DNA of 64,000 nt, from contig CM063108.1 of the NCBI GenBank assembly GCA_031841125.1, forward strand, positions 43,484,122 through 43,548,121, given 5' to 3'. The notes under the pieces were generated by a model. It searched no databases. It had not been told where the DNA came from and worked only from the letters and a program-made list of their open reading frames with translations. This stretch comes from Acanthococcus lagerstroemiae. Taxonomy: Eukaryota > Arthropoda > Insecta > Hemiptera > Eriococcidae. Position numbers and translations under genes: made by a program. Of this stretch, positions 25,201 to 37,200 are shown one piece after another. Numbering within the stretch: the stretch's first letter is position 1; each line of letters starts with the position of its first letter.

Positions 25201-28200
25201 ATTTTCTTCTAAAAATATGAGCTTCCTCGTTAGTACATCGCATACCCTTGAACTGGGAGTTTTTGGTTGGCCAAGTGGATAGCGTGTTAGTCTCGGAATC
25301 CGGAGGTCCCGGGTTTGAGCTCACGTAGCAACTCGCCACATTTCGACCTAGGCCGGGTTTTCGGCAAGAAGTAAGGAGGGCTAAAACAGCCCTAACAGCC
25401 TCCCTGACGTCTCTAAAGTAATGCTCGAAAGGGCGGATTCTAGGGCTCGGTTGAGAGCAAAATTAGAAAAGAGACCCTTGAACTGGATTACTGGGATTCT
25501 TGGGTAAAATTGAAAGAGTACACAATTGCGTTCAATGGCGTCGGAACGCTTTTTTTTTTTAGTGGAATACAAAAATTGAAAATTCAAGTCAATAAATGAG
25601 AAATGGAGGCAACAAGGAAAAAATCTTGTGACTATCCAATAAATCTTGTCTTTAAAGCCGTAATTTCACCAACGTGCTGAAAATCTTTTCAATTTTTAAA
25701 AAAAATTTTACCGGGTACAAATGGTATTCTGTACCCCTCCTCCCTGCTGAGAAGCCACTGATTGTATTCTCCTCGGTTGTAGGATCTTAATGCATTATTT
25801 CATTCGGGCCGGGGAGGAACCCACAAAATATGCTGTGAATCGTTACTATGTATACATCTTTAATGAGCGACCGCATTTAAATGACAGCAGTCTTAAGCAA
25901 CCGAGCATGCTTATACCATGTTACGCTTAGCATACTCTGCCGTATGATGTCAATGTCATTTACATCTGACTGTTATTTAAGCCACAAAATATCATTTGTT
26001 TGCCCTTGTGCTTTACGTACCCGAAGTCCACGAGAATGTCTTTGGCGAGTTTCAATTTCGAATCCGTGTCTCGCTCCGGCAAGACTTTGGCCAAGATCGC
26101 TTTTCCTGTATAGAAGTCATCTAGTTGTTTTTTGGTTCTCTCAATACTCGCCTTACATCTTAACAGCAGATTAATGATGAACTGTTCATCTGAAATACAG
26201 TTGTTGTTTTAAAATGATCGAACAAAAAATATAAATAACTTCCTCCAGATTATAGGCATACCTATCGCCTTGTCTGTCATGTCATTAATTTTTTCTAAAT
26301 TCTTCTACCAGGTGTTGCATAATATTTAGGGGTAAAAAATTTGAACTTCACTTATCAGAGTACATCGGATTCCTTACAAATGATATTGTCTTTCGAAAGA
26401 AAACATTTATCCTCCTCTCCCATGTCACGTAAGAAGTTTGCTAAAGGCGCAACTGGTTAGCCGATTCATGTAATATATGTGAAAAAACAAAAGCCCCAGG
26501 CAAGATCAATTTTACTGGCTCCCCTCTGTTTCGAATTTTTTGCTTAAAATATATTCATTTGTCAGTGTTTCCTTCGTGTACGTGGTGTGGTGGGACGTAT
26601 GGCGATGCACGCATGCCAAAGTGGCCTCTGAGACACCGCACCCCCGGCACCGGAAACTACCCTTTCGGGCATCGCATCAGTACCGAGGGGATCCTTCGTG
26701 TACGTATCAATTTTATTAATATTTAATTCCTTCTGTAGATTTCCGCAAAACCATGGGAGGAGCCAGTGAAACAGTAGCCCATATCGAATTCGAGGTCAAA
26801 AATCGTCTCATTCATTAGTGTTTCGTTAGTGCACGTTAGTGCAAGCATTTATTTTGTTAGTACTAGGTCCATGAAAATTGACCGCACTACATTGACTGCG
26901 AATAATTGGGCGCAGGTGAAAATTGACCGCGGGCGACATCCGATTCTTTTCCTGTAAGCCTATTAGTGTTACCCAGAAGACATTACGAGGAGGTTTTAGA
27001 TCGGCAGGGAAAACGAGGTTTCATACCAATAGGGAGAGGAGGAAGGGGAACTTCCCCGTAGGAAATTTTTTACTCATGAGTTGGGAAAATTTACGAAATT
27101 TCGGTAGAGTTGGAAAAATCCAAATTTGTTTTGCTTTGATACTTGGGAATTTTGAGTTGAGAAGTTGGGAAAATCCAACAATTGGGAAATTTGAATTGAG
27201 AAGTTGGAAAATTCCTGTTCTCTCTATCTCATCTTTCAAACCAGGTACCTTGTTCCCTGTCTCATCTTTAAAACCATTCACTTCAAAGTTCGGTAACTCA
27301 ATCATGGTCATTACTGAGGAGTAGGTGTTCATCTACCTAAAAGATTCCATCCAGCTTTTAACACTCTTAAAAAACTCACCAACTGGAATTTGAAAGATAA
27401 TCTTTCAATCACTTATCATGGTGTCAGCAATAATAGTATTCTTCTTACTACGGGTACCTCTAAAATAAGTGGTGAAAATATTTTCACCATAATCAGCACG
27501 ATTATGAGAAATTAACTAGATCCTCAACTGTATATCAGAATATTTGATTTAGTATTTGTATTAGGTGAAAAAAAAACAAAAAACACAAAAAAAACCTAGA
27601 TATAAGTGCACAACTTCCGGGTGTACTCGACATCGACAGTAATCTTTCTCCCTGCGGTGGCGTACACAAACCCATTGGGGTTACCCCGTCGTTAGGTATG
27701 CGATCTTTATAGAATAGGAAACCATCATGCTCTAATTTCGAGGGTTTTTTTTTTCAGAACGATTAAATTCAAGGGGCATTATGAACTTAACGCGGGTTAT
27801 CTGTATTTCAAATTATTTTACTTTTTCATTTTCATTTTATGCGGTGTAAAGTAAAGTGATAAAATTCGTCGCGGTGAATTTGTCAGCCGGCGGTAAATTT
27901 TTCTTTGCAGTCAATTATTATCATCTGCGGTCAATTATTCGCGGCCAATTTTCCTGCTCCCGTTAGTACTTACCTCCTTCTCATTATCACCCTCTATTAT
28001 ATTGGGCGGGGGTGAGAACATGGTAGCTCCGCCCATATAAGATTCGGGGTCAAATATGGTCTCTCTTCAGGATTTCGTTAGTGCTCGTTAGTGGAGCCAT
28101 TCTTTCGTTAGTGCTGAGTTATATCCCAGACTAGGAAAACTACTTCTCCACTACTTCAAGTTCGGAATCGAAATTATTTTCATTTGTTAGTGATTCTTCC

Positions 28201-31200
28201 GTGTACGTTAGTGCAAGCATTCGATTTGTAAGTGATCTCTTTCCCTTCTCTCGTCTCAGAGAGAAGAGGTGAGAGGACAAATACAGCCCCTCTATCCAAT
28301 TTCAATTTTTGAGTCAAAAATTGTCCCATTTGTTCATCTCTTGATACAGAGACGTATCGAAGAGTTTTTACTGTGGGGGGGGGGGGAGGGAGGGGGTGAA
28401 AATCCTAACTGATTCAACTCGAAATTCCCAAGTATCAAAGCAAAAGAAAAAAACACTTCTGACTTGTTGGATTTTTCCAACTCTACCGGAATTTTCCAAT
28501 TCAACTCCGCCTGACTGAAATGGTAAATTTTCCCAACTACTGAGTAAAAGATTTCTTACAGGGGGGGGGATGAGTTCCCCCTCTCCCTATCGGTAGGTCC
28601 CTGCTTTGATGGTGTGATATAGTGCTGACATTCATTTTGTTAGTGCTCACCTTCGATCCTCACGTGTAGAGGGAGAGTTACAAATAAATATGTATCAAAA
28701 GTAAATTAAATTATGAACATTTCCATGAAAACAAATTATTGTACTTGAGCTTAAAATTGAATGAGATATTTTTGGAATTGAGAAACCAGAAAATACAATT
28801 TTGAAAATTCTATTTCATTCAAAATAAGAAAAAGACAAATTCTATTTCATTCAAAATAAGAAAAAGACAAATTCTAATTCATTCAAAATAAGAAAGACAA
28901 ACTTACTTTCAAAAGGCAAACAAACTTTTAAAATTTTTTTCGTGTTGATTTCGAATCTGTACTTTAAATTTCCGGAAGTACTCGTAACATTTTGATGCAA
29001 ATTGTTTTCATACTGGCAATGGTTTGTAGAAAGGTCCTGGCCAAAGCGGACACAGACATGTTAGACTGCGTAAATGAAAGTTACTCTAGTAACATTACAA
29101 TCACTAAGACTTGAAGTAAAAAGGTAGAGGATGCAGGGCCGTACCGATAGGGGGAGAGAGAGGGAAGCTTCCCCCATAGGAAATTTTTTACTCAGCAGTT
29201 TAGAAAATGTACCATTTTAGTCAGCTGAAGTTGGGAAATTTCGGGGTAGAGTTGGAAAAATCCAACAAGTCAAAAGATTTTTTTTTTTGCCTTGATACTT
29301 GGGAATTTTGAGATGAATCAGTTGGAACTTTCACACTTCCCCCTCCCTCCAGGAGAAATTTTTCGGTACGTCCCTGAAGGGATGTAATCGATGGCCTCTT
29401 CTTCTTACGGGAGATATATTATCAGTTTTAATGGATAATGTATGGAAAAATAAACCTCGATGACCAAAAAAGAAATTGGAAATCCTAAATTTTAAGCATT
29501 ACACGCTGTAAAACAAAATGGGTATTTTAAATTAGTTTTCTTACTCTGGTTTTGAAGTTGTTCTTAAAATTTCAGTATACCCTATCCTTTGAACATATAT
29601 CATAAAAATGTTAGTAACACTGTAGGCACTGTAGGCAAGAGGACGACCCGATCTGCAAAATCACCGTCATATGACGGTTCTGGTAGCGTCAGGATCTGTC
29701 ATTTCTGGCAAAATCAGTAGCTTTATTTCCTTCGCTGTGAGAGCTTCCGCGGATAGCACTAGTGTTTTGACAGAAAGTCATATATGAGTCAGGTTTGTCA
29801 AGAATCTGACGTGAAAAATGGGCAGAAAAGAGTCAGGACAGTGACAGAACTATGTTATTGCAATGTATAAGGTAGGTAAGAGTGGAATCTAGAGTTACAC
29901 CAAGGTCTCTAATTTCTGTTTTTATATTATCCAATCTTTCTCCTTCAATAGTATTCGAGATTGTGATTGTTTTTTCTTTTTTGAAAAAGTTATTTGATGA
30001 AATTTTTTTTTATGTTTAGTGGTAGGTTATTCCTTCTGAGGTCTAGTTGGCCGAGTGGATAGCGCGTTGGTCTCAGAATTCGGAGATTCCGGGTTTGAGC
30101 CCACGCGTAGCAACTCGCCAGAATTTTCGACCTAGGCCGGCTTTTTGGCCAGAAAGGAAGAGGGCTAAGACAGCCCTAACAGTCTCTCCGACGTCTCTGA
30201 AGTAATGCTCGAAAGGGCGGATTCCAGGACTCGGGTGGAGAGCAAATTAGAAAAAAAGAGGTTATTTCTTCTACACCATGCATCCAAAGAGTTAAGGTCT
30301 TCCTGCAATTTAGTTGAGTCGTTTCTTTTTCTGATTTATTTAGGTATATATTTTAAGATCATCAGCATATTAGGTATATCAAATAAATGGCAAAATTGTC
30401 AGATAAATGTCAGAGTCGTCAGATAAACGGCAGAAACGTCAAGCATACAGGACTATGGTATTTTACTTTCCGTTGTAAAAATTCTGAGAACGTGAACGAA
30501 GCAGACATTTGATATTGTACTCAGATGAGTTGGTGTTCTTTTTGTTCTGTTGAATTCCATTAGTGTTCATAGACATTAATTTTATTCAAGTAAGTAAAAG
30601 TACACATTATACTGATATTTGGTTCAATTAATCGCATTGTCCATATATATTACAGCCTAAGATGTGCAAAAGCGAAGTTAAAGGCAGCGAATTCGGGCGC
30701 AGAAAATCAGCCACCGCGGAAACGCGTACGGAATTTTCTTTTACTAGCTGCTGGAGGGTCATTCTCCGAATAAAACATAAAACGTGTAACCCATTAATAT
30801 CTCGAGTAAGAGAAGGGCTCCAATCGAATTTTTTTTTTGACCTGGTAGTTCTCAATCTCCTCTATCGTATCAACCAGATAAATAGTTCTATTTACATCCT
30901 TAAAGATTTCACAGCTCTCAATACAAACACAAGTTCTATCGTAGTCTACGTAATCACTCCTGTTTTTCATCTTTCAGTAGCGCGCAAGGTGATTTATTTT
31001 CCTAGTAAAATCTTGTTTATTATTTAATTTAGAGAGGAATGGTGCCGCAATCATTTGAGCTCAATATCAAAAATTTTGACCACTTTGGATAGCCTACAAG
31101 ATGCCCTGAAGTCATGTAACTACTTTCATTCCTTCGCAGTTGCCTATTTCTTTGGCTGCCTGCTTCACATGATATTTACTGCTGAGAAAGCTGGCCACAC

Positions 31201-34200
31201 AGAATCCTTATCACAACAGGGCTCATGCATGCTAGCCATACATGAAATTTTAATTTTCTCCATCAGTACAGCATAGATGAACGGTTTTCTGTGAAAAAGT
31301 AAATTTCTACACTCTCAACCTTCCATCATAGTCAACACTGATGAAACCCCCCCCCCCCCCGATTGACAATGAGGTCAATTGTGAGTGCATTTGTGTACAT
31401 CACTCAGTAATCACACTAATGCTGAGCGATCACTTCACACACACTATCGTAAGTAAAATGATGAGATGTTGAACACTCACAAAAAATATGATTGGCCAAA
31501 AGTCTCAAAACGGTAGTGGTTTGTGATATATTGTGTGAGTGCTCTCCAAATTGTCAATTGGTCATGATTAATCCGATTGTAATTATCCAAAGTACGCCCT
31601 AGTGCTGTATTCGGTACTATAGTTATACACTGCAATGCTCCATTCTTCATTTTAAGGTATGCTGGGATGCCTTGGGCGTGGACTTTATCAGTTTTTCCTT
31701 CGTAATTTACACAACTCTTTTCCATTGCAGTTTGCAGATATTTCATTGTAGTTTGCAAAAATTCCTTCGTTGTTTACAAATGATGCCCCCGGCCCTTAGT
31801 AAAATAGTGGGAGATTGTTTGACCCCTGGGTCGCCTTCATGAAGGTGTAAGTTAGACATTTCATGGGAAAGAACTACAAAAACTACTTTCAAATTATCGA
31901 GAAAAAAACCCACCTTAAATTATGTTTTATTTGGAGAATGACCCTGGAGCGGCCAAGGCAAAAACGTTTGGTATAATAACTGGGGATCAAATTTTTATTC
32001 ATTTAAATTGGTATTCGTCATACCAAATTTAGTTTAGGACTGATGAAGCTAGTCTATATTGGCCTCTCAATATATACAAAGGCAGCTGCTAATGAAGAAT
32101 ACTAATTTCAAATTTCGTTACTTTGTGAATTAGTCGACGATGTTCGAAGGACAAAATTTCTATTATAGCTGCGTAATTTGTTTTCTCGCGGACAGCATTC
32201 ATACTTTTCTTATTCTCTTTAGGTCAGAACGAAGAGATCGAGAGCCGACACCTACACATGCCAATAGAACATCGTTTACACCGGACGTTCCAGAGAGACT
32301 TCAAGTTGAGAGCAGAGGTAAGTCACCAAAAAACTGCTAGATTATGGTCCTGTGATTTCTTAAACTGATAATCGGGAAGTGCGTATAAATAATGCCTGAA
32401 TGACGATCCGTCTCTATCCTATTTCGGGAACTCTGATAACCGATAAAATGTCCATTAAGTATAATGTTGCGTACTTTTATGCACTAAGCAACTACCTAGC
32501 TATGCTTTTTGTTTTCTGTTTCCGTTGACAGAAATACGAGTATTTCGTTTTAAACTGAGTTAATTACTGACTTACTTGATCATAACACTCGCCTTCGGCT
32601 TCTGTCGCGAACTTAACAAAACACGGAAAATCACTCGCTTAACGACCTTAGTTCCAGGGACGTACCGAAGAGTTTTTCCTGGGAGGGGAGGGGGGGGGTG
32701 TGAAAGTTATACTTAACTGATTCAACTCAAAATTCGCAAGTATCAAAGCAAAAAAAAAACTTGACTTGTTGGATTTTCACAATTCTAACGAAATTTCCCA
32801 ACTCCGCCAGACTGAAATGGTGAATTTTCCCAACTGCTGATGAGTATGAAATTCCTACAGGGGGGAAACTCCCCCTCCTGCTATCGGTACGTCCCTGTAT
32901 AGTTCCAGAATCAGTTTACTGTTCCAGTCTGATTGATTGATTAGTTAACATAACGTAATATTTTATTACAGTTCGATGTTTGTAAATCTACTCAGCAATA
33001 ATGACATAGATTTTTTGACATTTTTATGTCTTTGCTTTGGCACATAAACGGAAAAAGCGTTACTTTGGAGAATCATGAAAAAAAAACAGCGCATCGAGAG
33101 CTTTGGCTCATAAACAAAAAGGTTACCTACTTTTTGAGCGTTACTTCTCCTGATCATACCCTATAGTAAGAAAACTTTCCATGGAAATTTTCATTAATAA
33201 CACGGCTGCAGACTGTTTGATCGTTACTTGTATCCATATGATTTAGCTCTTCATAGTCACAATTCAGTTCAGTGGCTCAAATTTCCACGGAAATCTTTAT
33301 TTCTTCTAGCCATCTTCGGCATTTAATTTTTTTTCCTTCTTTTTAGAGCTTCCAACATACAAAAAACAGGCACAGCGCAAGAGAAGACAACCGAATTACC
33401 GATCACCAGTGATACCGACTAGAAGGGGGACAGTGTGGATGGGGTATGTGGTACCAGGTGAATTAATTTTATACGTATTAATCTCCATCTATGTATATGA
33501 ATCTTATTCGTATCACACCAGCGCAGGGATGTTAACCGATATATTTTGAATCGCGATTTGGGGAAACTGGAATTCTCAAAATGAAAGTAAGAAATCAGTG
33601 ATATTTGGAATTACCCAATATTTTTGGAGAATCGGGTATGAAGAATTCTTATTCTAAAGTTCTTATCGGGAAACGGGAATTGTTAAAATATTGAGAAAAT
33701 TGGGATTTCGGATATTACCATTATATTTTCTAAAATAAGTGCCGATACTCTTCAGTTTATCAGGGTGGTCAGGAATTCCATATGTAAATAACAATTCAGG
33801 AATGTTTAGCAAATAGCCCAATATTTTCAGAATGTGGTAATTCTTGTTACAAATTTTTATCAGAAAATGAGAAATGGGAATTCTCGATTGAAAATAATTG
33901 AAATATTGGGTAACAAGAAAAGGAATTTTTTCTTGGGAAACATCTCTGCATACCATTGTTGAAAATTATTATAACAGTTTTAAGCAACATCCGGTGTCGA
34001 TGTCTCGTTGGCATGTGCAGGAGGTGTATCTTCTCAGCCTCCTTGCTCTGACCTAATGAGAATGAGAAATGTAAGAGTGCCGTCCGAAAATAACAATTGT
34101 ACAGTTAATAGAAATTTAGTCCTTCAAACATCGGAGACTAATTCACAAAGTAAACAAATTTAAATTCGTTCTGTTGATTAGCAGCTGTCTACCATATTTT

Positions 34201-37200
34201 GGGAGGCCAATTTAGACGGTCCCATCAGCTCTGAACCAACTTTGGTATTATAAATATGTAAATACAAATATTTAATCCTCTGTATTCTATTAAAAAAAAA
34301 AAAAAAAAGTTTTCTTCGTAGGGAAAAAATAGATAGGTAATAGGTATATGAGGGAAAACCGAAAATTTTGAACATTTTAGGGAAGAAAAAAACTGAAACT
34401 ACATATTCGAATTTTTGCAAATTCATCTTAAAAACTCAATGATCGTTTTTCTCTTAAGAAAACTTCTTGCTGTTTAACACGCTCTTTTCTCTTAGAAAAG
34501 AATACGTAGGTGTAGGTGTGTTAAACGTTTTAAAACGGGTGTTTGAAACCTGCCGACTCTGATTTTCATCAGTAGGTACTAGAATAGAGTATTTTATATT
34601 TAATGTCCTAAACATGTACCATGATGTTCAGTAGTTTCATGTTACCTATTCATTATTATTGGAATAGTATTTCATTTCTGATGTTCTACACATACGTCAT
34701 CACCATTATGCCCAATAATTTTATGTTACCTTTTCATCAGTTGGTACTAGAGTAGTATTTTATTATGAATGTTCTAAGCGTGTGTCGACCATGGTATTCA
34801 GTAGTTTTATGTAGTAACATGTTGTTAGATATTTCGTCCGCTTATCTCTTAAGTCTGGTTCTAACAGTACCCACTTCACCGTTTTCCCTGGCTCGTCCAG
34901 GTTGATTAGTTATCTGTGCATTCATGATCTCGTGTCGCTGCTGTACGGGTAAATTTACCGAATTATGTATTAAAGGTTCAATGCTAATACGTGGCGTTAG
35001 TATTATTTTCGGAGCCGATCTGCGGCTGTTTGAACATGGTAGCTGAGCTATGGTTCGCCGTTTGTAATTAATAGCAATAACCTTTTTTTTCGTCAAAGAT
35101 TTCGGCCCTATTCGAAATGCCCGTTATGTTTGAATCGTTGCACGTTCGTGCGTGATTGTCACGCTTTGCTTTGCCGGAGGTATATCATTTTGTTTCTATA
35201 CTTCTGACGTCGACTGGGTTATCGGTTTTTTTGCTGGAATATGGCTTCGAACGATAACTGGAACACTAAAAGGTTCGACGGAACGGATTACTCTAAATTC
35301 CGACTCCGGTTCACGCTATTCATCGAACGGAAGGAATGGAGCGAGGCGCTCACGGGACCGAAACCTGCAGATAGTGACGCCGCGGCACGTTGGAATAAGC
35401 TGGATATTAAGGTCCGCAGCACGTTGGTCGACGCGGTAACGGACAAGGTTCTTGATGAAATCGCTCACGAAAACACTGCGAAAGGTATGTTGGATATACT
35501 TGACTCGGTTTACCTGCGAAAAACACTCCTTATGCGCATCTTGGCGAAAAAGCAGTTGCTCAATTTACGTTTTACGGAAGGCGAGGACGCTCAGGAGTTT
35601 TTTAATAAGTTCGAGCGTCACGTCAATGCGCTGAAGGACGCAGGGGAAATTGTTACGCCTACGGAAAAGCTCCACTACCTTCTCATGATCCTACCGGAAA
35701 AGTATAACCATATCATCGACGTACTCGACGCTATGCCAGAAGGTCAACGCACGGTCGACTATGTCAGGGGAAAGGTGCTGTTCGACCATTGTAGATCGAA
35801 TGACGCACAGGAATCATCACCCGTCGAAACGGCTGCTATGAAAGTCAACGTTTCGCGTAGCGCCGGAAAACCGCCGCCATCGTACACCTGTCACCGTTGT
35901 CATAAGCCCGGCCATTTCCGCAAAGATTGCAGAGTGAAGCTGGGCCAGGTTAATTCGTCGAACGGGAATGGTTCCGGAAATCGACAAGGAAATCAAAACC
36001 GCAATGGTGGAAATCGTTACCCGAATAGCAGAGTCGCTTCGAATCTCGCGGAAGTTGCAGAGAACAGCGAAAATTACGAGATCAGTACGTTGCTGGTCAG
36101 TGTATTAGCTTCGGAGGTTGTCAAGGGTAAACGTGGAAAGGAACGTGCGGACGGACTTCTTCGTCTGTTGTGGATAATTGACAGTGGTTGTACCGACCAC
36201 ATCGTTAATGATGACTCTTATTTTTATTGTAAGATGAAACTTAAAGTACCCGTCGATGTTAAGTTGGCCGATGGTCATAAATTAAAAGCGACTCATGTAG
36301 TATTCGTGTTAAGTGTGTAGTCGAAGGCAGGAAAAGTGTTCTCGATATTAAAAATGTTTATTACTTGAAAGAGATGTTCGCTAACCTGTTGAGCTTTCAT
36401 AGGATAACAAAAGCTGGTTATTCCATTCTTTGTGAGGGTGACTATGTCAAAATTTTTAACCCTGAGGACGCCGTAGTGGCAACGGGGGGAAAGGTCAATA
36501 AACTCTATGAACTCGAAACTTTTGTGCTTAACGATGTTGTGTGTGCTGTTGCGAATGTTCCTAGTAATTTTACAGGTAAATCGGACACAGAATTTTGGCA
36601 CAAAGCTCTCGGCCATGTAAACCTCGCGGACTTGGAAATATTGAGTTCGAAACAATTGGTTGATGGACTCCCGGAAAATTTGGGAAAATGCTCGGTGCCT
36701 TGTAACGTTTGCCTGGAAAATAAGATGTGTAATCCACCGCATCGGAAAGTAAGAGAGCGCGCAAATGGTATATTAGAGTTAATACATTCTGATGTTAATT
36801 TTGTCTCGCCAAATGGTAATAAAGGCGAAATTGGTTTTATTTTCTTCATTGATGATTACAGCAGGTTAGCACGTGTGTATTGCATTAAATCGAAAACTGA
36901 GGTGGTTGACAAATTTATTCATTACGTCAATACAATGTCTAATATTTCTGGTCGTAATGTGAAATTTATCAGATGTGACAGGGGTACCGAATACCTAAAT
37001 AGGGCGTTTTATGATTTTTGTTCAAGCAAGGGAATTACCGTCCACCCGTCACCTGCCTATGTACACCAACTTAACGGGACAGCAGAGAGATTCAATCGGA
37101 CTATCATGGACAGAACCAGATGCTTGTTGGCGGATGCCAAGATTTCTAAAAAATTTTGGCCGGAATGCGTCATGACCGGAGCGTACCTGGGGAATCGACT

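Larger units (their letters stand above)
26810..28650. repeat. CGTTAGTG-rich degenerate repeat region
   Basis: CGTTAGTG and TTGTTAGTG recur irregularly (26820-26850, 28075-28110, 28185-28225, 28640), often followed by CAAGCATT or CTCG. The reverse form CACTAACG marks 43740-44200, and related GCACAAACGA units fill 41380-43560. These look like one old satellite or transposon-terminal family. Degenerate MITE sequences lie between the clusters. Confidence 0.5.

Noticed and set aside
25263..25335. tRNA gene with box A and box B
   Set aside because: The tRNA-like head is followed by a conserved body and A-rich tail, is flanked by a 13-bp duplication, and recurs at 30038. It is a SINE, not a tRNA gene.
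26584..26692. Confident HDV-like ribozyme call
   Set aside because: The P1/P2-type interleaving is present, but the P3 stem adjacent to P1' and a clear catalytic-C strand could not be placed, so it is reported only as a pseudoknot candidate.
36293..36849. Minus-strand frames of 64-149 codons over Copia
   Set aside because: They mirror the integrase coding strand, have no family resemblance, and overlap a well-supported gene.
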